A stretch of 46,868 bases of DNA from Lachnospiraceae bacterium. GTDB taxonomy: Bacteria > Bacillota > Clostridia > Lachnospirales > Lachnospiraceae. Where the stretch lies: contig QXWW01000035.1 of NCBI GenBank assembly GCA_009911185.1, forward strand, positions 1-46,868, in the 5' to 3' direction. Shown piece after piece: positions 34,010 through 41,405 of this stretch (positions are counted from its first letter, which is position 1; every line of letters begins with the position of its first letter). Below the pieces are notes generated by a model. The model saw only the letters and a program-made list of their open reading frames with translations, searched no databases and was not told where the DNA came from. Made by a program: the position numbers and the translations under genes.

Positions 34010-34903
34010 TTATTCATTCAACATCACCAAATAACTGTCTAACCTTTTATTTACATACTCTGCAAACAACTTTTCCATTGCGCCAAGATTGTGTTTTACA
34101 TGATATTCATCAAACGCATCATAATAAGAAATACGATCCGAAAACTTAATGTCAATCGGCGGATATCCGGCCTTCATTAATTCCAGATTCACAAGCAGCC
34201 TCCCAGTTCTGCCATTTCCATCAATAAAAGGATGAATCCCCTCAAATTCAATGTGAAACCGTGCAAGCCGGGGAATAATATGCTCTGTACTCTCTATATA
34301 AGCCTCCAGCAACTGTTCCATCTTTGGCTGGATCAAATACGGCTGAACCGGTTCATGTTTTGCCCCCATAATTCTTACAGGGACTCTTCTGTAAACGCCT
34401 CGATCCTCCCGTTTATCCGCTAATACGAGATAATGAATCTGTTTAATGACACTCTCCGATAAAGGTGCCTGGTCTTTTACCAAATCCCGCACAAAATCAA
34501 ATGCTTCTTTATGCCCAACTGCCTCCATATGGTCTTTTAACGGCTTTCTGTCAATCGTCAGACCACGTAAAACCATATCTGTCTCCCGTAAGGTTAAAGT
34601 GTTCCCCTCAATTGCATTGGAATTATAGGTGTATTCAACAATAAACTCCTCTGTCAGACGCTCCGCTTCTCCCTCTGTCAACGGCCGTCTTGAGTCCAGT
34701 TCTATTTTCTTCCTGTCTATAGCTATCAGTAAACTTTCCGCTGTCTTAAACCGTCCATCCTCCGGCTTTTTAGCATCTGCCGGAATCATCCAACTACGTC
34801 CTTCACGGGTAACACCTGAAATCTTCCCTTCCGAGCAGAGGATACGAACCCGCCTGTCCGAAATTCCCCATTTTTCCGCAGCCTGCTTTACCGTTATATA
34901 CAT
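34010..34903 (-). CDS. fic: Fic-domain protein with N-terminal HTH
   Basis: From ATG 34,903 the protein is 297 aa. Residues 1-40 form a MerR/excisionase-like HTH (ITVKQAAEKWGISDRRVR). S95-N96-A97-I98-E99-G100-N101 is the inhibitory motif of class II Fic proteins. H224-P-F-I-D-G-N-G-R-T-G-R235 is the catalytic loop, complete with the histidine, so AMP transfer from ATP to a target is expected. I reject the ATG at 34,942 because it lies among promoter elements. It heads the operon with the nuclease gene. The target protein is unknown. Confidence 0.9.
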   Translation of the reverse strand: MYITVKQAAEKWGISDRRVRILCSEGKISGVTREGRSWMIPADAKKPEDGRFKTAESLLIAIDRKKIELDSRRPLTEGEAERLTEEFIVEYTYNSNAIEGNTLTLRETDMVLRGLTIDRKPLKDHMEAVGHKEAFDFVRDLVKDQAPLSESVIKQIHYLVLADKREDRGVYRRVPVRIMGAKHEPVQPYLIQPKMEQLLEAYIESTEHIIPRLARFHIEFEGIHPFIDGNGRTGRLLVNLELMKAGYPPIDIKFSDRISYYDAFDEYHVKHNLGAMEKLFAEYVNKRLDSYLVMLNE

Positions 34904-34930
34904 AAAGATTAAACCTCTCTTTCTAATAAT

Positions 34931-34959
34931 AGTATACCTCACACTCGGAATAATATCAA
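34931..34959 (-). promoter_or_regulatory. promoter of the Fic-nuclease operon
   Basis: TTGATA (34,954-34,959), 17 bp, TATACT (34,931-34,936) on the minus strand. Transcription would start near 34,924, between the two candidate ATGs. Confidence 0.7.
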
Positions 34960-35089
34960 TTAAGAAGGAATAATATTTTCCTATCTACGGAACAATAAAA
35001 AACTCAGAAATACGATAATCGCTTTCCGAGCCATAATCTCATTCTAATTTTCTCGTCTGTAATACCCATTATCCCCATTTTATACCTTA

Positions 35090-35137
35090 TAACGATAACA
35101 AACACAATTTAACGATTCCACACTACCTTTTAACGAT
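35090..35137. repeat. three TAACGAT direct repeats at two-turn spacing
   Basis: TAACGAT occurs at 35,090, 35,110 and 35,131, so spacing is 20 and 21 bp. The repeats lie between the Fic promoter and the integrase gene and could be arm-type binding sites of the integrase. The rest of 34,960-35,444 has no gene. Confidence 0.45.
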
Positions 35138-35262
35138 TATCCACATTTCCAGTTTTTCATTCCCTCATTCGTAGTCTTATCGTAGTTCAAGTATTATTTG
35201 TCTGCCACGGTATGCCCAAGTTTGCCCCAAAGTGCCGAATTATGCGGCTTTTACCTTACTTC

Positions 35263-35294
35263 TGCCGTAGCAGACGAAAAGTATTCTAATCATA
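35263..35294. repeat. attachment-site-like repeat, copy 2
   Basis: TGCCGTAGCAGACGAAAAGT then ATTCTAATCATA, 150 bp past the integrase stop. It matches copy 1 (28,680) at 28 of 32 positions. Position next to int fits an att site; the divergence suggests the two came from related elements rather than one recent insertion. Confidence 0.45.
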
Positions 35295-35444
35295 TCTTTC
35301 AAACTCCTTGTATTTGCTGTATTTCCTTGATTTATCGGCTTTTCCTGTCGTTTGCAAATTCCCTTTGTTCTTGGCATATCGTAGTCTAAATTGGCATATC
35401 TTTTACCGGGGAAGTAGTAAATTGAGAGGTTCTATGCCATTTTA

Positions 35445-36644
35445 CTACTCGGCTTTTGCCATCCGTTCCAACTCCTCTTTTGCATCATCGTAACCAATAT
35501 GCGTATAGGTATTTAGTGTCACTCCAATATCAGAATGTCCCATAAGGTATTGGAGCGTTTTCGGATTCATGCCCGACTTTGCCATGTTGGAACAAAACGT
35601 ATGCCTGCACACATGGGGCGTGACCTTTGGCATCTGCACTTTATAGATACTGTTGTACTTCTCACAAATATGCTGGAAGTATTTCTCCCAATGCAGGGCT
35701 ACCATCGGCATATCATTTTTATCCAGATACAGGAATCCGCATTTGCCATCTATCATAGGCTCGGTTTTCACTTTCTTCCTGTTTGCGATAATCCGCTGAA
35801 AACACGCATATACCTCGTCCGACATGGGGATTTCCCTCGTGCCGCTTGTGGTTTTTGTGTCCAGGGTGACATATTCCATATTTCTTTTCCGCTGTAATTG
35901 GTGGTTGACATTGATTTTCCTGTTCTGCATATCAATATCATTCAGCGTTAGTCCCACAAACTCGGAAATCCGAAGCCCTGTTTTAAATAAAATATAGATT
36001 CCATCGTAGTATCTGCAAAAATGCTTATCCTGTGCTACAAATTCAAGGAAAGCCCGTTCCTGCTTTCTTGTAATAGCTTCTCTTGTCACGCTGTCATTCA
36101 CGACAACCGTGGCAAGCTGAAACTCAAACGGATTCTTGCGTATCAAATCATCGTCAACTGCCATCTGGAAAGCGGGTCTTACAACGCCCCTTACGGAATG
36201 GATGGAACTGTAACCTCTTCCGTCCTGCTGTAATTTGATAAGCCAACATTTCGCTTCCGACAATTTTACCTTATCAATTCGCTTCTTGCCAAACGCTTCT
36301 TTTTTAATGATATTGACTACAAATTTATAATTAGCTTCCGTATTGCGTCGCACCCCTGTTTTCTGCAAAAGGTACTTTTTCACCAGTTCCAGAACGGTCA
36401 TCTCTCCGCCACGGGGAACAATCTCATCATCAAGGTCTTTCAATATCAGTTTTTCCTTTTCCCTTAATGAGATGTCATCCCGTTTTCCCTGTGGTGTCTT
36501 ATCCGTCTTTTCCAGTTTCCAACTGTACACAAACTGCTGTTTCCCTGTGGCATCAATGTATTTGAACGCATATCGTCCGTCTTGACGCTGGCTCTCTCCG
36601 TTGCGGAGAATACGATTTTTGCTGTCCCGTCTTTTTCCGCTCAT
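35445..36644 (-). CDS. int: Tn916-type tyrosine integrase
   Basis: From ATG 36,644 (AAAGGAG at 7 bp) the product is 399 aa. It begins MSGKRRDSKNRILRNGESQR, very like Tn916 Int, with the N-terminal arm-binding domain. Catalytic residues are R225 (TGLRISEF), H344 and R347 (PHVCRHTF), H370 (LMGHSD) and nucleophile Y380 (TLNTYTH). All are present, so it should be active. It lies downstream of xis on the same strand. An upstream in-frame ATG at 36,740 would add residues absent from the family. Confidence 0.92.
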   Translation of the reverse strand: MSGKRRDSKNRILRNGESQRQDGRYAFKYIDATGKQQFVYSWKLEKTDKTPQGKRDDISLREKEKLILKDLDDEIVPRGGEMTVLELVKKYLLQKTGVRRNTEANYKFVVNIIKKEAFGKKRIDKVKLSEAKCWLIKLQQDGRGYSSIHSVRGVVRPAFQMAVDDDLIRKNPFEFQLATVVVNDSVTREAITRKQERAFLEFVAQDKHFCRYYDGIYILFKTGLRISEFVGLTLNDIDMQNRKINVNHQLQRKRNMEYVTLDTKTTSGTREIPMSDEVYACFQRIIANRKKVKTEPMIDGKCGFLYLDKNDMPMVALHWEKYFQHICEKYNSIYKVQMPKVTPHVCRHTFCSNMAKSGMNPKTLQYLMGHSDIGVTLNTYTHIGYDDAKEELERMAKAE

Positions 36645-36661
36645 ATCCATGCTCCTTTCGT

Positions 36662-36714
36662 ACAAAAAGAGCCCTGTCACGATATATTGTAGTATATCAT
36701 AGACGAAGCCCTTT
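36662..36714 (-). terminator. terminator or attenuator between xis and int
   Basis: The minus strand forms AAAGGGC/GCTCTTT with an inner GATATA...TATATC stem, followed by T residues, 18 bp before the int start. It may limit int expression when transcription comes from xis. Confidence 0.45.
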
Positions 36715-36805
36715 TGCCATCTTAAAAATGAAAGCAGCATTTGTAAAAAAATATCCCTATATCCCTCCTCAAAGCTGCCTGCATATCTGGTTTATCCAAT
36801 GATAT

Positions 36806-37012
36806 TTAAATAGCCGTTAAACTCTCCAAAAAAGTTTCAAACTGTTTCCGCTTGATTAAAAATTTCACTCCATTCTGGATGATAAATCCTGTATCTATAT
36901 TATCTGTAACGATTCTTCTCAGTTTCTTTTCTCCGATATTGAAATAAGCGGATGCTTCATCAATCGTAAGACAGAATTTATCTTTTATTTCAACCTGTGC
37001 CTGTTCCGCCAT
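36806..37012 (-). CDS. xis: Tn916-type excisionase
   Basis: From ATG 37,012 (AAGGG upstream) the product is 68 aa. It contains CLTIDEASAYFNIGEKKLRR and ends IKRKQFETFLESLTAI, aligning with Tn916 Xis. It has a winged HTH fold that bends DNA to favour excision. It lies just upstream of int. An ATG at 37,030 would add six residues with a poorer ribosome site. Confidence 0.88.
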   Translation of the reverse strand: MAEQAQVEIKDKFCLTIDEASAYFNIGEKKLRRIVTDNIDTGFIIQNGVKFLIKRKQFETFLESLTAI

Positions 37013-37048
37013 ACGCATTTCCCTTTCCATAAATTAAGACAGATTTCT

Positions 37049-37399
37049 CTAAGAAATCCCAATACTAATGGCAAGAGCCTTATCAACTCTTGCCATCGCT
37101 TCAGCGGGCATCATGCACATGTATTGTTTTAATCTTTTCTTATCCACGGTACGGATTTGCTCAAGCAAGACAATGGAATCCCTGTCAAGCGCCTCAAAGT
37201 CCTTTACCTCGGTATGTGTCAGTAATTTTGCCTTTGTCTGTGTCTGACCCGTAATAGCGGCAATAATAATCGTAGGGCTATGTCTGTTACCTGTATCATT
37301 TGAAATGATAAGTACGGGTCGTGTGCCGCCCTGTTCCGAATCGATAACGGGATTCAGCTCTGCATAGTAGATGTCGCCACGCTTAATTGTTCTTTCCAT
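37049..37399 (-). CDS. MazF/PemK-family endoribonuclease toxin
   Basis: A 116-aa protein with the family opening RGDIYYAELNPVIDSEQGGT and RPVLIISND, then DSIVLLEQIRTVDKKRL. These hold the conserved arginine and threonine regions of MazF RNA cleavage. No antitoxin gene lies upstream; the 500 bp before it contain no convincing frame. In elements of this type it stands beside xis and may serve stability or regulation. The activity is inferred from the family. Confidence 0.85.
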   Translation of the reverse strand: MERTIKRGDIYYAELNPVIDSEQGGTRPVLIISNDTGNRHSPTIIIAAITGQTQTKAKLLTHTEVKDFEALDRDSIVLLEQIRTVDKKRLKQYMCMMPAEAMARVDKALAISIGIS

Positions 37400-37907
37400 A
37401 TTGCTTATATACCTCCATCTTGATTTAGGCAGGAATAACCTGCCTATGTAACAGCCAGAAGCAAGGAAGTATTTAAGGTCGGGAGAGCGTAAAACAAGCT
37501 CTGTTTTCCTCTATATTGCCGTATGGCATCAAGGTATCCCCGCAGGGGGTTCCATTGACCGCCCTGCAACTGGCTTTATGATAGAAAGCATTTTCTATTT
37601 GTCCTCGACACCCCGAAAATGCAAATACGTTTCTCACGCTGGGAAGTCGCCAAACGGTCAGCAGCGAACTGACGCCACGGGAGTTCCACCCCAACTGTCG
37701 GTCTGACAGAGCCGCCTAATGCTCGAAACATTCAAGACGGGAGTACCATTATTCTCTTTATGGGTCATGGCGGAATCGGGAGCTGTCCGATATTTTCAGT
37801 CGGTATTTATCGCTCGCTGCCTTTCGGCAGGTCATGGCGTACCGCTGCACACGCTTATGCTCTCACAATCACAAAAAGGATGTGTTTGACGAATGTGTAT
37901 TCGGTTG
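37400..37907. other. 508 bp without a convincing gene
   Basis: A 73-codon frame on the minus strand (37,473-37,694) has no ribosome site and looks incidental. A short hairpin CTGCC-TTTC-GGCAG (37,819-37,832) is present. The segment is more G/C rich than its surroundings and may be a remnant of transfer-region sequence. Confidence 0.35.
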
Positions 37908-38237
37908 TCAATGAACACTGGGAAACCCATAGAAAAGCCCCCTCACTTTTCCAAAGGAAAAAATGAGAGGGGAGCGGAAGAATTTTTTATTTTTCCAGAA
38001 ATTTTTTAACTTAGCTAATATTCTCCGTTTTCGGTCATTGATTGTTTTCTGCAGAATGCCAGAAATACCCAACCATTCCCTTTCTGACAATTCTTGAAAA
38101 AAGATAGCATTTACCAGCTTTTGCTCATCTTCAGATAACGCAGCAAGGGCTGTACTTTTGCTCACGATGCTTCTGACTGACAGGTCAAGAAGATTCAATG
38201 CAATCCAGATTGGCAGGCGGAGAACGGCATCCAACAC
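37908..38237 (-). pseudogene. decayed sigma-70 region 4-like gene (Tn916 orf7 position)
   Basis: The 109-codon frame contains ALSEDEQKLVNAIFFQELSE and LQKTINDRKRRILAKLKNF, a sigma region 4 helix-turn-helix. The N-terminal 25 residues look unrelated and no ribosome site is seen, so the 5' part is probably lost or frameshifted. The order sigma-like gene, xis, int matches the regulatory end of Tn916-family elements. Confidence 0.6.
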
Positions 38238-38275
38238 CAGAAATCACCTTACGGCGTAATCCCACAAAAAACGAC

Positions 38276-38314
38276 AAAAGAAAAACCGCAAAGGCTTTAA
38301 GACCTTTACGGTTT
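38276..38314 (-). terminator. terminator upstream of the sigma-like remnant
   Basis: The minus strand forms CCGTAAAGG...CCTTTGCGG followed by TTTTTCTTTT. Confidence 0.65.
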
Positions 38315-38457
38315 AGGGAGATTTTATTTCTGAAATACAGAAATATGACTTCTACTCGCAGGATACAAAGCCCCCAAGTACTGACGAGGATTTTTTTAAC
38401 AGGCTATCCCCCCATCCCCGATATGATATATGTAAATAGAAAACACTTTCCGTATGC

Positions 38458-38506
38458 AAAAAAATCCCTCCAAACTGAAAACAGGTTTGGAAGGATTTTT
38501 ATTTTT
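38458..38506. terminator. bidirectional terminator after the ABC-F gene
   Basis: AATCCCTCCAAAC...GTTTGGAAGGATT with A and T runs on both sides, so it can stop transcription from either strand. It lies about 90 bp past the ABC-F stop. A second inverted repeat GCCCACCA...TGGTGGGC (38,521-38,555) lies between. Confidence 0.7.
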
Positions 38507-38596
38507 GGCATGGCAAAGCCGCCCACCAGACGCTGTTTTTTTATTTGGTGGGCTGCCCCTTACCTCCGTCACTATTTACAAAATGTGTTTCTTATC

Positions 38597-40132
38597 CTAT
38601 ATTTTCTTTTCTATATCTATCACTTTCTGCGTCCAATCACGGTAAAATGATTCCTCATGTGACACTAATAATACTGTACCTTCAAATTCCGCAAGTGCTG
38701 TTTTCAATGCTTCTTTTGCCAGCATATCAAGATGATTTGTCGGCTCGTCCATGATAAGGAAATTGTATGGCTCCACCATAAGCAGGCACATTTTAACTTT
38801 TGCCTGTTCCCCTCCGCTCAATGTCCCAATTTCCTGCATGGCGTGCTTACTTGAGATGCCGCAGCCTGCAAGACGCTTTCTCACATCTTTTACCGCAAGC
38901 ATCGGGTAAGCATCGGAAACTATCTGGATAGGCGTTTTTTCTATATCTGCCCATGCCAGCTCCTGTTCAAAATACCCAATCCTAACCTGCTCAGAAAAAC
39001 GGAATTTTCCGCCTAATAAGGGGATTTGGCTGATAAGCGTTTTAAGCAGAGTGGATTTACCGATGCCATTAAATCCTGCCACAACTATTTTCTCTCCCCC
39101 TTTTACGGAAAAGCTGATATCCGATAATACAGGGTAATGATAGCCAACAGACAGATGTTTTACCTTTAAATGCTCTGTTGTAGTCAGCGGGGCAGCATCA
39201 AACCGAAAATACGGCTTGATTTCTTTCTGCTCCAAAGCTTCCATCTTATCCATTCGGTCAAGCTGTTTCTGCCTGCCACGAGCCATTTTTGACTTTCTCC
39301 CCGCAATATTCTTACGGATAAATTCCTCCGTCTTTTTTATTGTTTTCTGCTGTGCCGTGTACTGCCGGATGTAATCCTCACGGAGTAATGCCTTTTTTCT
39401 CGTGAACTCTGAATATGTGCCAAAATATTTTTTGATTTTTTCGTTATCAATGTCGCATATCCTTGTAGATATTTTCTCTAAAAAGTCATAATCATGTGAA
39501 ATTACCAGAAAAGCGTTTTGCAGGCTGGACAGATACTCAGCAAGCCACATAACGTGTTCCTTGTCCAAAAAGTTTGTCGGCTCGTCCAAAAGCAAAACAT
39601 CTGGCTTTTCAAGCAGCAGTTTCGCCAGTATGACTTTCGCCCTCTGCCCGCCGCTCATCTGCTCAATCGGTCTGTCCAAGCCGATTGCTGTTAAGCCCAG
39701 ACCTGTCGCTACCTGCTCTATTTTTGTGTCAATCAAATAAAACTCCTCACGCTCTAATTCTTCCTGATACCTTGCCGCCGTGCTTAACTTCCCCATATCC
39801 CCATCCGCAGACTGGCAGTACAGCTCATTCATCCTGCTTTCCATCTCATACAGTCTGGAAAATGCGGATTGCAGGAATGCCCTCATCGTTGTGCTTTTTT
39901 CGATTTCAGCATATTGATCAAGATACCCTGTTTTTGTATTTGGCTGCCATACTATCCTGCCAGAATCGGGAATAATCTGCCCAGTGCAAATCTTTATGAA
40001 CGTGCTTTTTCCTGCCCCGTTCTGACCAACAATCCCGATATGTTCGCCCTTATTTAATGTGAAATCTGCATTTTTAAACAAAACATTGTCACCAAAAGAA
40101 TGTGTTAATCCCATAACTTCTAATAAACTCAT
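38597..40132 (-). CDS. ABC-F ATPase, probable ribosome protection protein
   Basis: A 511-aa soluble protein with two ABC domains. Walker A motifs are GQNGAGKS and GFNGIGKS; signatures are MSGGQRAK and LSGGEQAK; Walker B motifs are LLLDEPTNFLD and LIMDEPTNHLD. The linker between the domains is about 80 residues and charged (TIKKTEEFIRKNIAGRKSKM), and there are no membrane segments, as in antibiotic-resistance ABC-F proteins. It occupies the cargo place that tet(M) has in Tn916. The attenuator and leader peptide upstream suggest induction by ribosome-stalling drugs. The drug class is not readable from sequence. Confidence 0.85.
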   Translation of the reverse strand: MSLLEVMGLTHSFGDNVLFKNADFTLNKGEHIGIVGQNGAGKSTFIKICTGQIIPDSGRIVWQPNTKTGYLDQYAEIEKSTTMRAFLQSAFSRLYEMESRMNELYCQSADGDMGKLSTAARYQEELEREEFYLIDTKIEQVATGLGLTAIGLDRPIEQMSGGQRAKVILAKLLLEKPDVLLLDEPTNFLDKEHVMWLAEYLSSLQNAFLVISHDYDFLEKISTRICDIDNEKIKKYFGTYSEFTRKKALLREDYIRQYTAQQKTIKKTEEFIRKNIAGRKSKMARGRQKQLDRMDKMEALEQKEIKPYFRFDAAPLTTTEHLKVKHLSVGYHYPVLSDISFSVKGGEKIVVAGFNGIGKSTLLKTLISQIPLLGGKFRFSEQVRIGYFEQELAWADIEKTPIQIVSDAYPMLAVKDVRKRLAGCGISSKHAMQEIGTLSGGEQAKVKMCLLMVEPYNFLIMDEPTNHLDMLAKEALKTALAEFEGTVLLVSHEESFYRDWTQKVIDIEKKI

Positions 40133-40175
40133 AATTGTTGTCCTCTCTTTTCATTGTCTGATTTTCTAAAATAGG

Positions 40176-40222
40176 CAAAAAAATAGCAGAAGTCAGATAC
40201 CTTTCGTATCATGCCTTCTGCT
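40176..40222 (-). terminator. attenuator terminator ahead of ABC-F
   Basis: The minus strand forms AGCAGAAG...CTTCTGCT with an inner GATAC/GTATC stem and then ATTTTTTT, 45 bp before the ABC-F start. A competing hairpin AGGCTATGGACA...TGTCCGTAGCCT lies at 40,319-40,348. Together with the leader peptide this fits antibiotic-responsive attenuation. Confidence 0.8.
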
Positions 40223-40445
40223 ATATCCGTTCCACCGCAAACTGCTTAATTGAAACAACCCCTATACTCCTACAGAACCTGCCACTGGCAGCTTCTTCCG
40301 TATGCTATGGCAAACAAAAGGCTACGGACAAAACACTGTCCATAGCCTGCTACACACAAATTGGTACGAGAAAAGAAACAATAAATGAAAAAGATATAAA
40401 ATCCCCCTCATGTACTGCTGCATTTCCCGATGAAATCTTAACGTG

Positions 40446-40544
40446 CTATTTTACGCTATACTCTGTACAATGTTTCATCGGATTTAATTGTACAGAGCTG
40501 ATTTTCTTTTTAGGCGGAAGTTCGTTTGTAATATAAAAACTCAT
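40446..40544 (-). CDS. 32-aa leader peptide of the ABC-F gene
   Basis: AAAGGAG precedes the ATG; the product is MSFYITNELPPKKKISSVQL then NPMKHCTEYSVK. It is encoded at the start of the long 5' leader, ahead of two hairpins. A ribosome stalled on it could prevent the terminator from forming. The PPKKK run is a plausible stall site. Function is inferred from layout. Confidence 0.65.
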   Translation of the reverse strand: MSFYITNELPPKKKISSVQLNPMKHCTEYSVK

Positions 40545-40575
40545 AAAACTTTTCTCCTTTAAATTCGTGCAAATA

Positions 40576-40605
40576 ATTTTAGCATAAAAATCAGCAGTTT
40601 GTCAA
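40576..40605 (-). promoter_or_regulatory. promoter of the leader-ABC-F unit
   Basis: TTGACA (40,600-40,605), 18 bp, TAAAAT (40,576-40,581) on the minus strand, with TG one base before the -10 (TATGCTAAAAT). Confidence 0.75.
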
Positions 40606-40762
40606 ATCCTATTTTTATAAAATTTTCAGACTATTTTGGGCTTCTATCTCCTATAACCAGAGAATGCAGCCATTCCATTAGAAGTTATATCTCTATAAAC
40701 ATTCTTTTCATTTTTTCAAAACAGTTCCTTTGCTATGCAACAATCTTATATCTATCCACCGC

Positions 40763-41392
40763 TCAATCTTGAATCAGTTTCCCTTTCTTTAACCGAAAAA
40801 TTGTATCAGCCTGCTTTGCAAGTTCGTTTGAATGGGATACAATAACAACGCATTTCTCCATTTGATGGGCACACTCTTTCAATATGGAAATAATCTCTGC
40901 CGCCGTATCTTCGTCCAAATTTCCCGTTGGTTCGTCCGCAAGGATTACTTTCGCATCCGATGCCAACGCACGGGCAATCGCCACACGCTGCTGCTGACCG
41001 CCAGAGAGCTTTAAGACATTCCTTTTACATTCTTCCGCAGTCAGCCCGACACGTTCTAAAATTGGCTGTGGGGGAAGTTTCGCTGTCAAAGCTACATTGT
41101 CTTTCGGCGTCAGATAATCAATAAGGTTATAGCTCTGGAAGATAAACGCCACATTGTCTTTCCTATGGCTGGCAAACCCTGTTTTTTCAATGTCCTGACC
41201 ATCATACAAAATCTGTCCGTCTAAAGGACTGTCCAGACCTCCCAGAAGTGACAGCAACGTAGTCTTGCCGCAGCCAGACGCTCCCAGAATGGCGTACATC
41301 TTTCCCTCGTCCAGTGAAGTGCTTATGCCGTTTAATACATTCCGCTTGTTATCATAAGAATAGCGGACTTTTTGAATCTCCATAATGCTCAT
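40763..41392 (-). CDS. ABC transporter ATP-binding protein (MacB/LolD type)
   Basis: A 209-aa ATPase with Walker A GASGCGKT, signature LSGGQQQR, Walker B VILADEPTGNLD and a switch histidine in VIVSHSNEL. AAGGAGG precedes the ATG. It is followed upstream by two FtsX-type permease genes and a two-component system. This set resembles peptide-sensing or peptide-efflux systems of Firmicutes. The substrate is unknown. Confidence 0.88.
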   Translation of the reverse strand: MSIMEIQKVRYSYDNKRNVLNGISTSLDEGKMYAILGASGCGKTTLLSLLGGLDSPLDGQILYDGQDIEKTGFASHRKDNVAFIFQSYNLIDYLTPKDNVALTAKLPPQPILERVGLTAEECKRNVLKLSGGQQQRVAIARALASDAKVILADEPTGNLDEDTAAEIISILKECAHQMEKCVVIVSHSNELAKQADTIFRLKKGKLIQD

Positions 41393-41405
41393 TGTGAAAA
41401 CCTCC

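Noticed and set aside
34904-34942. Upstream ATG adding 13 residues to the Fic protein
   Set aside because: It lies among the -10 region of a good promoter, upstream of the expected transcript start, and lacks a ribosome site.
37473-37694. 73-codon frame on the minus strand
   Set aside because: No ribosome site, odd composition and no recognised motif; treated as incidental.
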